This document shows positions 22,211-35,596 of a stretch of 64,000 nucleotides of DNA, one piece after another. The stretch is taken from the NCBI GenBank assembly GCA_023653785.1, contig JAMKCH010057901.1, positions 1 to 64,000 of the forward strand, read 5' to 3'. Origin of the DNA: Ophioderma brevispina. Lineage: Eukaryota > Echinodermata > Ophiuroidea > Amphilepidida > Ophiodermatidae. The notes below the pieces were generated by a model. The model was not told the origin of the DNA. It saw only the letters and a list, made by a program, of their open reading frames with translations, and ran no database searches. The translations under genes were made by a program, and so were the position numbers. The first letter of the stretch is position 1. The number at the start of each line of letters is the position of its first letter.

Positions 22211-25200
22211 TTACGCCAATCTCTGGCCGCATGACCATCTCAAAAGTGACTGGCATTAGTCAATGCGAGATAAAATCAGTGAACGGACGAATGATGATGA
22301 GAACTCTCAAATGTGATAAAGCGGCGGATCCGGTAAATATGCGAAGGTGAAGTAACAGACTAATGATGACCTTTACATGTTCAGTCATAGAAATTGTCTG
22401 ATCAAACACGCACCAAGGTTTCTAATCCGAGTACACTTGTATTGTACGCGGAATATATTCGAAATGTGTTCAAATGTACTTATCACCAAAAGTCCACATA
22501 TCGAGCATGCTGTTATTACTTCTTTGTTTGGACAGCATAAACAAATATTGAAATGTATTTGAAGTACTTTTTCAAGTCCTTGGGATTTTAAGACCTTAAT
22601 TTGTGTACTCCAAGTGTACTCGGTGTGCTCAAAATGTAGATTTTGTAATTAAAGTTGACTACTAATGTCCTTTTTATTACCTTGCGATTTAAAAGCAATT
22701 GAGAATTCAATTTCCTTTGGGGTAGCTCACTATGCTGTCGTAAAAAACGGCGTATGATTTCTCGAAAATTACACTTATTTTTATGATATTGGTATTTTTG
22801 TTGAACGAATATGAACGGACACGTACAATAATTTTTTTTTTCATTTGAATATCCATTCATTGGAAATCTCGAGATTACGGTGGAGCCATTGCCAACCTCC
22901 TTTGCAACCCTCAAACTAAACCAAACCAGCTTTTAGATTCATTTTATGACCCAAAACTCATCAGGATTTCCCAAAATAGAAAAGTGGTCCCAAGGGATTA
23001 TTCCAGTGGCTCCAGTGCGCCAAAATATATATTTTTTGTTACATTGAATTTACTTTATCAGTTACGTTTTTTATATCTTGATTTAATTTGTTATTAGAAG
23101 AGCCAATTTTTCAGCAGCGGGATACAGATGCATGCCTGAGAGCCTTGGTAAAATATGCATGAAGACAAGGACGGGTGACAATCCTCATAGTAACAGATCA
23201 TCGACACAGTTTTTAAGAGATTGGCTGTTGCAGGAATAAAAATCGATGATTATTTTCATGATATTCAAAACATCCTCTAGTTTTTGTAGAAAGTGCTGGG
23301 GGGGTCAACCATTAACTCGCGCACGTTGGAAATGACAAATTAAAAAAAATTATGGTGTTTTTTTGTGTTTTTAAATTATTCAAAATTAAAGACAGTACCA
23401 TAAAAGTTTCTTTTTGAAAAATATCAAACATGTCATCGTTCGAACTTTTACTCACACACCCTTCACTTAGTCTTGTAGTTTCATTAAGTTAACTTACGTT
23501 ATACATGTGATTTAACAATAAAATGAAGATTTCAATCACAAGGTATCACTGTCATACCTCAATGTGTTTTATTAATTACGGACTTAATTTAGTTTTTTTT
23601 GATTTCTAGGTTTAAATACTAATTCCATGTGATCTGAAAATTATGTTGGGCACTTTAACCTCCTAAGTTTAATCATTTAGATCAATCAATACACAATGAC
23701 TCTTTTTTGTTTCTGATATTTTTATGATAGTTACCCTTAGGGTTGGTCTGTTGGCTTTCAAATGATGCATTTGTTGCTTTGCTCTCACATTGGCTATTCA
23801 TTACATGAATGATCAATTTAATATGACTGTTACCAATGAGGACAATTTATGTAACGAATGTTATATAACTAACGTAAGTTACACAATCAATGCTCCATAG
23901 CTCTTACAGAGGTGAAATCGAGGAAGTTAAATCCATATTAAGGTTTGCTGTCTAATACAATGATCATTCAAATGAAATTGTAAGATTCTCCGTCATGTTT
24001 AAGGTATCATCGACGGAAATGAGATAATTGTTTGACGGTCTTTGAATTAATTATCTCGAAAATAAAAATAATCCGCTTAAAAAAAATTATTATTTTTTCT
24101 CAATGGGCAATACAAATGTAATAGTGATATTCCTAATTAAAATACCTACCAAAATAATCAATTGTGTCGTACTTATATCTGTCCATGATATGCCCACAAT
24201 TATTTTTTGGTCATTTCAATATGGTATTTGTGTTGTAAGAATGTTTGGACAAAGGGTAACGTAAGTTTCATTGATTTTATCTAACTAACTAACGCTTATA
24301 GGTCCAGAAATCACATTTTTACCTTAAACCAAAACGCTATACAGAAATACATACAATGAAGCTGTCTTTCTTGAATCAATTGGGCAGGCATTTGCTTTGA
24401 CTATTGCATGTTTTCCCAAAATGTCACTTTTCTTGAATTATACCTGTTTATTAATTACTTTGCAGATCGACCGACACTCTTTTTCAAATTGGAAGACGAA
24501 AGCACTAATAAACACTGTTGCTATCGTCCCCAGTTATCAAAACGCATAAAGTGCGAACGTTTTCATATCTTAACAGCTACTAACAAAGTTTGCTTTGAAA
24601 CTCATGGGAACAATTGAATACCAGTCACGTAATTTTTCCATGTAAGATCAAACCCACTTATTTCATACCCTTTCAAGGTAAAGCATTATGTTTGTTGCCG
24701 TAACGTAAGAAAAAGCGGGAGGGGGTCGTCGGTCGGTCTTTGTTTTGTTGTTTGGAGAGTTACGAGAAATACATTAAATACTAAAAATTCAGCGCTTTTT
24801 TCAAAATCTTAAAACATTCAACTTTAACATTAAACACTTTTAATGATTTATATTTCTGTTTTCCCACTGCTGTCCATGTTTCTCAAGAAAAAAGACAATA
24901 GGAATTGGTGCATTTAGTGTAACACGTGGGTCGGCGATTTTCTTTTATCTATTTTTTTTAAAGAAATCAAAGTCAAAAGGTTTTTTAAGGTCGTTTGGTA
25001 TACGGACAAACAACATCTTTTATACCTAACTATCGTCACAATCGTATTGTTTATTGTTTACACAAACCTTGATAACACACTATTTCAACACTTCCGACTC
25101 ACCAAGTTTTACTCGGAATTTAAGGTATATCTCAAGCTTCCTCATAAAGACTAATTAAACCTGAACATAGTTATGCATAATAGGCTGTTTCAAACATCGA

Positions 25201-27180
25201 TGTCAACCATAAACGTGGCATCACAAAAAACAAAAAAACAAAAAAAAATTTGAAATGGTCACTGGAACATACAACCGTATGATTATCTTATTTCTTGATT
25301 CTCTAAGATTCATTGAGATTAATGCAATCTCGTACCTATTGCTCATGTTGTCTTTAAATCAATGCAGAGCCCTGGTCCTTTTCTTATGCTAAAGAGCCTC
25401 TTTGATAAACGTTTCGAAGGCTCTATCTTGCATAGGATCGCCTGTATGTACCCCAAGTCATCTTGCTTTTCGGTTCATTTAAACGAATCGAACTCGACAC
25501 CACGAGTTACAGTTGTTAGTAAATGTCATTATAATATTACAACTTACGTTAACTTTTACGTTAACTCCGATGTAACAGTATTCCGAAAATATAGAAGACA
25601 AACACACTCCTCATTACGTAACTTATACTTTATATATTCACAAATAAACCTGTATAATAAAAAAACTTTCATAGTAACAAGAGTAAAACCACATGAATTC
25701 ACTAGTTTAGTTGTGAAACTACGTTACCAATGTTTAAAAGGCAGCTATGGTAATGTTTACTATATATGAATTTGACACTGTCTAAACAATTGTTTATAAT
25801 TATCGCATTGAACTTCATTATTGCCAGATTGTTTAATACATACTTATCCTAGAAAAACTCATCACCAATCTGAGTTGCAAAACGAAACTTACGTGACGTG
25901 ATTATGAAACGTACGTTACAAATTTATCCCTATATCTTCCATATTGCCTGAATATTATCAAGTGACATGTTTTGTCGTTTGAACCCGAGCTACCGTATCA
26001 CGAGTACCATTACATTCCTGAAAAATACAATTTTACTACGTGATTTCAGCAGTTAAAAACAGATAATTGCCTTTAAAGGGCAAAAATCTGGGATATCTTT
26101 CATCTGATTTCGAGCACGTTTTTCACTTTACAATCCGTTATTATCGAGCTTCTCACGTTGTTCAGGAGCTCCAACGCATTTGGCGCTTCATAGTTTTTCA
26201 TCCAGCGACAAAGCAGAGGTTAGTCGGACGCTAAAAGTTTTGATTTAGCAACTGTTTTGAAATAAAGTAGTAACGTATGTTTCTTTTGTATGTTTTCATT
26301 TTAGGTCCACGGCATCCATTAATATGTTAGAAAGCAAAAATGAATTATTCTAATAAGGTACTTTGGGGTAATAGCTGCTTAGCAATAGATACTGTTTTAA
26401 AAAGCTACTCCTACCTTTCATTAGGTGTTTTGAAGAAGTATGTGCTTTTCCTTAACCATAACCGTGTTTTGAGGGCTGAAATTTTAAATCTTGATTGACG
26501 CCCCTGCCGATTTTATACCCAACCTGATGGCAGTAATAACCATCGCTGTCGTATTACGACCAACAAGAAATAATATTTTAAGTAATTAACTATTTTCTCA
26601 TCTGTTAACCAACAGCCGGAATCATCATAATACTGTACGTGGTAACGTAGGTGTCACTTAGGTGTGCGACATAATAAATCATTCTTTTTATGAGGCCAAA
26701 GTTAAGCAATCTTTCAATTTGTGCCTATTTCCATACATTATGGACTATACTTTTCATTGATAATATATGCTTCAAATTAATTTGCATCTGAAAAGAAACA
26801 ATTGACCTAAATGACCTATTTTTATTATTTGCGACTGGTGTTTGACTAGAAACTCTGTAATCAAACTTTTTCGTTTTGAAATATACAATTACTTAAGAAT
26901 CCAAAATGCTCATATTACTTTTTTAACTTTTATGTTAATATTTAATTAAGAAAAGAAATTGCGATTTAAAAAGTCATAATTTTAGTAAAACGGACTTAAT
27001 TCATGCGACAGCGACAACGGTTTTTTTTTCCAACTGCGCCGATTTAATTGTTTTGACCCTGGGGGCCTGCTTGCATGGCTCCCAATTAGTTTGACTGACA
27101 GAGAGGTATGATCACATGCAGTAATCTAACTTCTATGGTACTCTGCCTTGGCTTGTAGAAGAAGAAAAGTTGTGTTTATA
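22211..27180. other. Non-coding stretch, rich in TTACGT motifs
   Basis: No gene recognised. The 135-codon plus frame at 25,362-25,769 is Tyr/Asn/Lys-rich and looks like chance in AT-rich DNA. Between 23,490 and 26,650 about a dozen copies of a TTACGT(TA) / TAACGTAA motif are scattered; see the findings. Confidence 0.4.
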
Positions 27181-27197
27181 CACGATCCTTGGTAACG

Positions 27198-27276
27198 TCC
27201 GTGTATACTCTGACCCCGTCTGTGAAACTGCGCTCCAAACGTCGACGTTCCTTCTTCTCATAGCGAATATCATCTA
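27198..27276 (-). other. Unassigned exon-like segment
   Basis: The minus strand has a strong splice acceptor (pyrimidine-rich, ending cacctag) near 27,276. It is followed by the open frame DIRYEKKERRRLERSFTDG and VRVYTDVTKDR, up to GTATAA, which could be a donor or a stop. Basic and charged residue use is protein-like, but the segment is short and I recognise no family. Confidence 0.25.
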
Positions 27277-27513
27277 GGTGCGTGAGGACGAAGAACGACA
27301 GATCGATCGCGAAAGAAGTGGAAGTATGTTCATCAATAGGTCTTTAATATAATTTGTTATATTTACTAATGCGATAATCACAGTTTGCATTTGGAGGTAC
27401 ACGCAGAAGTGCAGATCGTATATCGGAGCGGAAGATTTCTTTTTTTGGATGTGCGATCTTCCGTGTGCATACCTTTAAGGCTCTGTTTCTCAGAACAACC
27501 TTTTTATTCATAT

Positions 27514-27949
27514 CTCGGGGGAGTCAAAAAAAATTGACCCTGATTGTGTCCGCCATTTTGAATTTTCAAGCAACACATATCTAAACATGTGTGGTATCAT
27601 TGAAAGCTTAGTTTTATTATCTGTAATTTGCTGCAAAGATCATTCACATCGGTTAGTATAGACCGGGTTTTACAGTCGTTTGATCAAGTAGTCGGTTTCT
27701 GCTCTGTCCACGGCTTCACATTAAAATGAACGGCGCCGGCATTCAAATGGACTTCCGTGGAAAGGGGAAAAAGCGGACCAACTTGATTCAAAAGACCGTA
27801 GCTCGGCCTATTCGTAACCGATTGGAATTATCTTGCAGTAAATTAAGATTATGAAATAGGCTTTCGATGATACCACTTCATGTTAGATATATTTATTTAA
27901 TAACTCAAAATGGTGGACACAACGGGTAAGTTTTTTTTGACTCACCCTG
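27514..27949. mobile_element. MITE-like element with long terminal inverted repeats
   Basis: The left arm (gagtcaaaaaaaattgaccc ... gtgtccgccattttga) is matched, reverse-complemented, by the right arm ending ttttttttgactcaccctg. Similarity continues inward for about 150 bases per arm, including 'tggtatcat[tc]gaaagc' on both sides. Total length is about 435 bases with no coding content. The terminal phrase CAGGGTGAGTCAAAAAAA recurs at 45,853, which supports a dispersed family. No target-site duplication could be fixed. Confidence 0.75.
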
Positions 27950-28269
27950 TATGCCTACGATCATTGATGAATATTTTTTTCAAGTGCTTATTTTTTTTTA
28001 AGTTGAAGATATCGTTCTAGTGTCCTTGGTTCTCTATCACGGCGCATATTCTAGCGTCGCAAATTAGTGGAGCTGCGTCATTATTGTCACAGGCCCAGTA
28101 ATTCGGGACAATCCTTTAAGATTATCGCGTTATGGCGCAATTTTCTTGATACATCGGAAACTTCAATTTGATTGGTTTATTATGGCAGCTCCAAGTACAA
28201 ATCAATGGCGAGTTTCATGGATTCTGTTATAAGAGTTACCCCGTTAATGTCGAGTTTACAGCGTTGACT

Positions 28270-28790
28270 ATCCAGTTTGAACTCTATGTGCGAGTTTCAT
28301 AAATCATGTCCAGACATAAATCATTACAGATAAATCATGTTTTTTTACCGGAGTTTTAAAAAACTGGACATGATTTTTTTTCAACTGTGCAAATGGACAT
28401 GATTTTTTTCTCAACATGGCAAACTCGACATGATTTTTTTTTAAAAGGAGCAACTCGACATGATTTGTTTCTCAACTTGAGCAAACTCGACATGATTTTT
28501 TTACACATACACCAAAAAATCATGTCGAGTTTCCTAGTGTTGAGAAAAAATCATGTAGAGATTTTTGAAACTGGAATGATTTACTGTCAAAACTAACCAA
28601 TATAGAGAGCAAAACTCGAGTTAGGGCAAAACTGGACATATAGCCGCGCTGTAAACTCGACATTATAACGCCCGCGATGCACACTAGGCCTATGGGCGGA
28701 GGATAGGAAAACTCGATACACAGTGTGAAATCGACATGCGCGGAAAAACTCGCCATGATTTGATACGTGGAGCGTGCCATAGTTTAGTGA
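28270..28790. repeat. Foldback minisatellite, ~31-bp units with ACTCGACATGATTTTTT
   Basis: Five direct units of the form ctcaac..gcaaactcgacatgattttttt lie at about 28,365-28,505. They are followed by reverse-complement units (aaaaaatcatgtcgagttt..) at 28,515-28,560. Further looser copies of 'aaactcgacat' or 'atcatgtcc' flank both sides. The middle is 'tacacatacacc' near 28,500. It forms a hairpin of about 70 bases per core arm. Confidence 0.85.
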
Positions 28791-29448
28791 TTTATATCAA
28801 TTGCACTCGACAAAGTAAACGCGTGCGCGCGGGGTATATATGTATTCACCATGCAGGACTAATTCATTTTACTTGCGGGTAAATTTTAGGAGAAGGGGAT
28901 AATGGAAAATGTTTTTCAAGACAGATCATTTTGGGCATGATGAATACTGTAAGTCATTTAACATTTTCGATAGTCATCTTGAAAAATACATAAATTACGT
29001 ATTGATTTGATTTATTATGGCTTTCGTAAATCCGTCCTGGTTTAGTTGTATTCCAGTTATAACAAAAATAATTAAGAGATTGGACATTTTAATCATGTTT
29101 CTTTATGTTACAGGATATAGGATTTTGAATTGGGGATTAATTCCAGGTTCATTTGGATTCTCAAATGCCAAAGTTGGAACAACAATGCATTAATTATTAT
29201 GCACCCCAAAGATAAATAGACCACATCGAGATATTTTGTGGAGGATACCAATATCGACACAATGGATGTAGGGGAAAATATGTTCATTCTCTTGCAAATC
29301 TCTATCGTGTCTATTGCTTTTCTTTAATTGGCTTGTGTGTATCTTTTTCAAAATTCAGATGCCTGGCGGACAGACGAAATGGAAATTGGAATCGCACAAG
29401 TAGAAAGCTTCATCAAATTGTAATGGTAAATATGGATTTTTGACTAAG
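28791..29448. other. Non-coding spacer
   Basis: No coding or repeat signal seen. Confidence 0.4.
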
Positions 29449-30976
29449 TAGTCCATAATTAAGTGCAATCATCAGAGTTTCCGTTCGTTGCACCCAATTA
29501 GTGATAATTTTCCCATATATCACTTGAACGGGGCTGTACCCCTGACTAGGATTAGGTATGTTTCCGCCCCGAAAAGCTGCACGTTAGCCGGTCCTGCCCA
29601 TTTCAAAATGGCCGCCATTTTTTATGGTAAAAACCGCCTTATAATTTCATTACAGATAGAAATTTTATCCACGCCTACACGAAACCAAGTTTTGAACAGC
29701 GCCTGAAGGGTCGTAAATATCCAGGCGTCCAAGATGACCGCCACCGCAAGGAGGCATATTTTGCCTTAATGAACTTTAAAATGGCAAATTGTCTGAACTA
29801 ACTAACCTGGGTGTGTATTGGAGCTCCAACAAGAATTTATGGCAATTTATATTTTACCTACAGGCTTGTTTTTAAAGTTGGCGGTGATTATATTAGCTTT
29901 AGGGTACCGTAAAATCACGGAAGAAAAGCAGGCCCCCGTACTCATCTTTTCGACGTGTTAAAAACAAACACTTCTACTAATGACCCTAAATCATTTCCAA
30001 GATGTTAAAAAAATATTAAAGTGGGGGGGGTATTGACTGTCTAGAGAGTGCCGTTACTATAGCTGTATACTTGGGCCATATAACGTAGTTAAACTGACTC
30101 TATTACGCGGTCATGGAAGACAACAGCTCATATCAACCTGATATTACATAAAATCATAATAACTGAGTGTGGACGTATTTAAGGACTACGCAGTGGGACC
30201 GTTAATAGGTGGTTTCCCAGTAAAAATAAAAAAATATGCTTATGAAGAAGTGACAAAATTGTCCATAGTAGGAGAAAAATTTAAATATGGGACCTAAGTT
30301 TCTTTCGAGACATCAAGTGCTATCTTGTTTTGACTTGTACCACATGCTCCTTCTCTCTCTCTACTGCCATGAGATCAGCTTCCTTCCCAGCGTCAACTAG
30401 TGTTGAGTGAGCTTGCAATTATTCCAGAAGTACGAGAGAAAATTGCGGGAAAATGTTATCATAATTTCGTTATGCGTTTCTTATTATGCCGAAAAAGGTG
30501 TGCAGGGGTGTTTTCTTATTGATTTATGTCACCCGGAGCGGGTATAACCCCCGCAATCATGAGTTATGATCATGTCCGCAATGATACACAATGTCAGTTA
30601 AATTCGTGTGGTTGCTATAAAAATTATACTCGCATTCTAACCATCTATTTGGCAATGTAACAATCAGGCCTCCTACGGCGGCCCTCTGGACACTTAAATG
30701 TTTAAACTACTTCAGGAAGTAAAACTTTATTTGTTAGTCCTGGATTCACATTTCTATCAATAATGAAAATACAATAGCAGTTTTTCATAAAACAATGGTG
30801 GCCAATTTTGAAATAGCCAGTACGCGCTAATGTGCAACTTTCGTGCGAAAACATACCATCCTAGTCAGGGGGACACCCCCTTGAAGGTGATATATGGGAA
30901 AATTAATCACCAGGTGGCGTTTGCAAAAAACTCGAATTTTAAGGCCCGTCAACAGAAACTGGATTATGGACTAAAG
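29449..30976. repeat. Pair of ~270-bp inverted repeats flanking ~1 kb
   Basis: 29,449-29,715 and 30,710-30,976 are reverse complements with about 70-75% similarity by eye. Both arms begin with agtccataat and share ttttcccatatatcac, cccctgactaggat and a fragment near the 'gccgccatt' phrase. The interior carries no frame of note. This may be a non-autonomous DNA transposon with long TIRs, or two copies of one interspersed repeat that landed in opposite orientation. Confidence 0.75.
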
Positions 30977-32154
30977 GTTATTTGTGAGGCGTAGCATTTA
31001 AAGACACTTTAAAAAATGAAAGTTCAACGTAATCTTTATATTTTATTTATCTATTCTGTATTTATTCTGTAATTTATTAATATTTAGTTAGGAGGTAGTT
31101 AGTTAGTTATTTAGTGAGTTACTTAGTTAGTTACTTAGTTGTGTTGGTTACTTGTAGTCTTTTCCTATTTTTTTATTGATTTTATTTTTTTTCAACATCG
31201 GTCATATGTTCTTTGAAGGGCCTATGTTAATAGCTTCAACATCGTTGTTTAATTGAAATTTTATTGGGTTACAATGGTAAAGATTAATTAATCCCTAAGG
31301 TAAATAGGTATTCACGTCGTAAGTTGTTTTTCACTGTTTGATTTAAACATTTCCCATACCGCGCCAGCATGCCAACAGGGACAACACCCCATTTAAAAAT
31401 TGCCATTAAGACAGTCAGCCCGCCGAGTTTAAACAGTTCAGCATGGGTTGTTGCCAGTAAGCGCGCAGTCAGTTAGCATATACAATTCAGACATTGCATC
31501 CGTCGGAACTCCATGTCGGAACTTAGAACTCAAAATGGGGACGAGCCATGTAGTACTGTATTTAACAAGACGGAATTCACAGTCTCCTATCGCTGAGAGA
31601 TATATCTGGCAGAAAGATTGCAATCACAACTGTAATATAGGGATTTGAAAGCCACTCTGTTGCTCTATATTTGAATACCTACTGCATTGAATACGTAGGT
31701 AACACGAAAACCACATCAGTCACATATTTGGATCCGATTTGTTGAGGCTGATCACATCTACTGCCATCATTGCTATGTGCAAGGTAAGTCTCCTCTAAGT
31801 CACTTGTCTTGCTTTTGTTCTTACAGCTTAAAGCTTGTGTTATTTGGTATCATTACACATTGACGTTTGTTTTGAAAAGCTAATGTTTCTTGGGAATTCA
31901 TTAACACTTCAATTCAATGCGTGACTCCTTTTTGCTCCATCCCTTTGGGCGAACAAAAGATATTTCTTGAATTCATCAACACTTCATCCCAAGCCAAGTA
32001 ACTTATTGAAGACCCGTAGAAAATTTTTTATGGTCCCCGCCACACCTACTGCAAGCCGTGTCCACACAGTATTTGGCCTTCGCGTATCTACAAGGATGAA
32101 GAGCCCATCGCTCTTGACTTTTGTTTAGGGGTTGGTGTTGGGGGGGTGTAGTGT

Positions 32155-32270
32155 GGATGTGATGGAGCTGTGTGCCGGTGTGTGTGTGTTTGGGTGTGGG
32201 TGTTTGTGGTGTGTGTTCGTGTGTGTGTTTGTGTGGGTGTATGTGTGGGTGGGTGGGGGCTTGGGTGTAA
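32155..32270. repeat. TG-rich microsatellite
   Basis: Imperfect (TG)n with GGG and TTT interruptions. The long frames spanning it (Thr/His/Pro-rich on the minus strand) are artefacts of the repeat. Confidence 0.85.
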
Positions 32271-35200
32271 GTATTGTTCCAGGATAAGGTGGATTCGATG
32301 GGCGGATGTACCAAACAACACATCTGCAGATATACTTTATAACAATATTTAACCAAAATATGTTCAATAATATTATTGTTATCACGATGTTGAATTATTT
32401 CTAGTGTCTGTGGCAAAACAATTAAGCTAGCAATAAATCTATTCACAAGCGAACAAGAGTCAATATCCGCTCAAATCCTGCTGAAATCTACGTAGGACTT
32501 TGGGGCACAATTCGTTTGGTTATCAAACGGGTCATCCCCTTGTTTAATCCTGTATCCATGTGTTATATTCATGTCCAATAATCCCGCATAAACTGATTTG
32601 ATTCGTGTCCCCCCCTTGTCATTTTTCTGGCTTGTGCGTTTTTGTTTAAATACAGTAAAAACATTGTTATTTAAGTTCAGGGTTTCAATTATTTAGAGGC
32701 TCAAAAGATGCTGATCAATAAATTTGTTTAGAAACAAGAAGCATCTAAAAACGTTAAAGGCAGTCAATTCACCATTGATCATCAAAATAAACCTAAAATA
32801 GACAAAAGATGCGTCCTCATTTTCCGCAGGTAACAACACTTCAGGATTGTTTGTCGCCCTCGTCTTACCGGGGGGGGGGGTATAATACCCCCTTGTAAAT
32901 GCGATTTTGATACCGATAGTTAGTTATGGTCCTGCTCTTTTCATTGATACCAAAATAGTTACCGCCATACCTAGCATGGCATCACAATAATGTGAGACCG
33001 CGAGTCGGCAAAATTCTCAATTTCCACAGGAAATGGGCGAAAATCCAATTTTGCACTAAAAAGGATAGGAAAATTAGGAAAAGTGGATTTTAAGAGGCAA
33101 TTGACTACATGTAGTTTACTTTACATAAACATGAAGTTTTAAAGGCAAGGCATACGATGCAGAATATTTTCAAAAATATCTCCCTACCCATCGATTTTGA
33201 CGGCACCCGGTAAAGGTGCTACTTTCACTTTTTGTCGCTAAAATGACCGGAAAGAACGTGAAAACAATTACCCGGAAGCTTTTTACGAAGGTTTTGGCGT
33301 TTTAGCGTATTGGAGGAAAGTTCGCAATGTTAATTCATAATGCAAATTTTGTAGAGCCCAAAAAATCTATCCCTTGTCAATTCATGAAAATCTTTCCTGA
33401 CGAAAACCACATTTTTGTATGAAGCTTAAAGGCGCAACGAGAGATTTCAAATACCAGGTGTCCCTATAAATCGAAATGTACTGATGTAAAGATTTCCATA
33501 ACAACAGATTGAGCTCAGGAATATTTCGATGGTGCAGATATTGTGAAATTTTTAATTATGTATTGGAGGAAGTACGAAATTTAGCCTATATTTCCCCCCC
33601 CCCAAAAAAAAACAAATCAAAATCACCTTTTATTTTCACTTTTAAGATTTTTGTAGTCAAATACAGGGTGAGTGTCTAATCTATAATGAAATCAATACAT
33701 ATGACACAATTATTATTTTTCATTACACTCTTAACTGTGAAATAACAATCAATTATGGTCGGTCGTCATTGAAATTAATCACGCCAAAAATTCATCGTCT
33801 GCTTGTATACCACTGCCCACTGGGCATATTATAATAGACATAATAAACCTTGTACTGAATATTCCTATTGGATAAGAATATCGCAATGACCCATCAATTA
33901 ACCGAAGAAAAAGGCTGAGTCTATCACTTGAGTTAAACATGATCGAGTGGCCTTGTCCCGCCCCCATGATTCCTGAGGGTGGGAAGAAAGTTATTAGAAG
34001 AACTATAATCAACTGATTAGAGGAAATGTAGTGTTTATATCGTTACAATACTCAGAAATTACGAATTTTGAAAATCGAATTGACATTGAAAACCTGACCC
34101 AGTATGCCAGTGGGCCCGGCCTATGTTGGCCTTAATTCTTAAAAATAATGTGTCTCAGAGATGGAATCATAATTGAATGGGTAATACACACACACATATA
34201 AAGAAAAACGACATTAGCTACAGGGAAAGGATTAGGATAAATAAAGAAAAGTTTATTTCCTTTGACATTTCCGTTGTTTAACCGCCTTTGCAAAAAAACC
34301 TTAGAGTGGCGACAAATAGATCTAATTTGGCTCTTCCATTTGATTATTTATAGAAAGTAATACTTACACGTGTTCTCCCCAGCTTTAATACATGACCACA
34401 GTGCTAGAACTCGCTTCTCATATCTACGGCTAATGAGTTCCTACAGTGTGTTCGATTTAGACCCGTTTGAAAAAAAAATCCTTTTATTTTATTTGTTCTT
34501 CTCTATTAGATCTAATAATTTTGAGAATTTATTTAAAAATAGACATAATTATTACTCGGTAACTGTTTATGCTTTTAAAATGATTTTGGTAAAAATTCTT
34601 GAAGTATCATTCGCTGTACAAGATATTGCCTTGTAATTAAGTTACGATATATATATATATTTCATTTGCATCCGTAACCCTGCAGTGAGATAACAGAAGC
34701 ATAGCATTTAGAATACTTGCAAAAATCTCATCTTAGATGATGTTAAATATCAAGATCATCCTATACCGTTACACGTGGTACATTTGGTATCGAATTGCTT
34801 AAACAAAGTTCATTTTCGAACACTTGTTACTCTTACTGAGCATAATGATGTTAATATAGTTTATCGTGAATTGTTTTTGTCCCTTTGTAGTAGTTGTAAC
34901 ATATGTCATTTTATATATTACAAACTGCAAAGTTTGATGACGATGTTTTTAAATATTGATACAAAGTTAAGTCAACTTACCATCAGCTACGTTTTTAGGA
35001 GAGTATGATTTGAATTTACTATCATGACTATCGAACATCAAAAAGTAGCATCATTACAAAACGACGTTGCTTTAAAATCCAATACCGCCTAAAAATAGAA
35101 TGAGAACTTTATTCATCACGTTATAAAAACCATCTTCTCTAGCTCTATCAAATGCTATATAGTCTGATGGTAATTTTTAAAATCATACCACAGAATTGAT

Positions 35201-35556
35201 CTTAGAGAGTCAAATGTTCGCACGATTCTGTAGAGGGATTTCAGCTTTTCTAAAAACAATATTCTTGGAAATGGTAATAGAAGTAAATCCAATTGCAAAT
35301 AGATCCCTAACGCATGGTTGCTCGTGCATCATCCCAGACCCGGGAGAGTCTGTTCTCCGAGAATGTTACGTGAATCACGTGATACTCCCTGCACCGTAGA
35401 ACATGATGGGACTCTGTCAATTTATAGTAAGGTCTGTAAACTTCCATCCGTGTATATTTTCTATATAAAATAATAAAAGAAAACCCATCATGTACCAAAA
35501 CGTGCTTATACTTTTTCAAAGAAATCCTAGGCTGCGACTATAGCCAATCTTCTTTA

Positions 35557-35559
<3 letters not shown>

Positions 35560-35593
<34 letters not shown>
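35560..35593. repeat. CT microsatellite
   Basis: About 17 uninterrupted CT units. Confidence 0.95.

Positions 35594-35596
<3 letters not shown>

Noticed and set aside
25362..25769. 135-codon plus frame
   Set aside because: Composition follows the AT-rich background, with no domain pattern or splice context.
32003..32446. Thr/His/Pro-rich minus frame of 147 codons
   Set aside because: Generated by the TG microsatellite.
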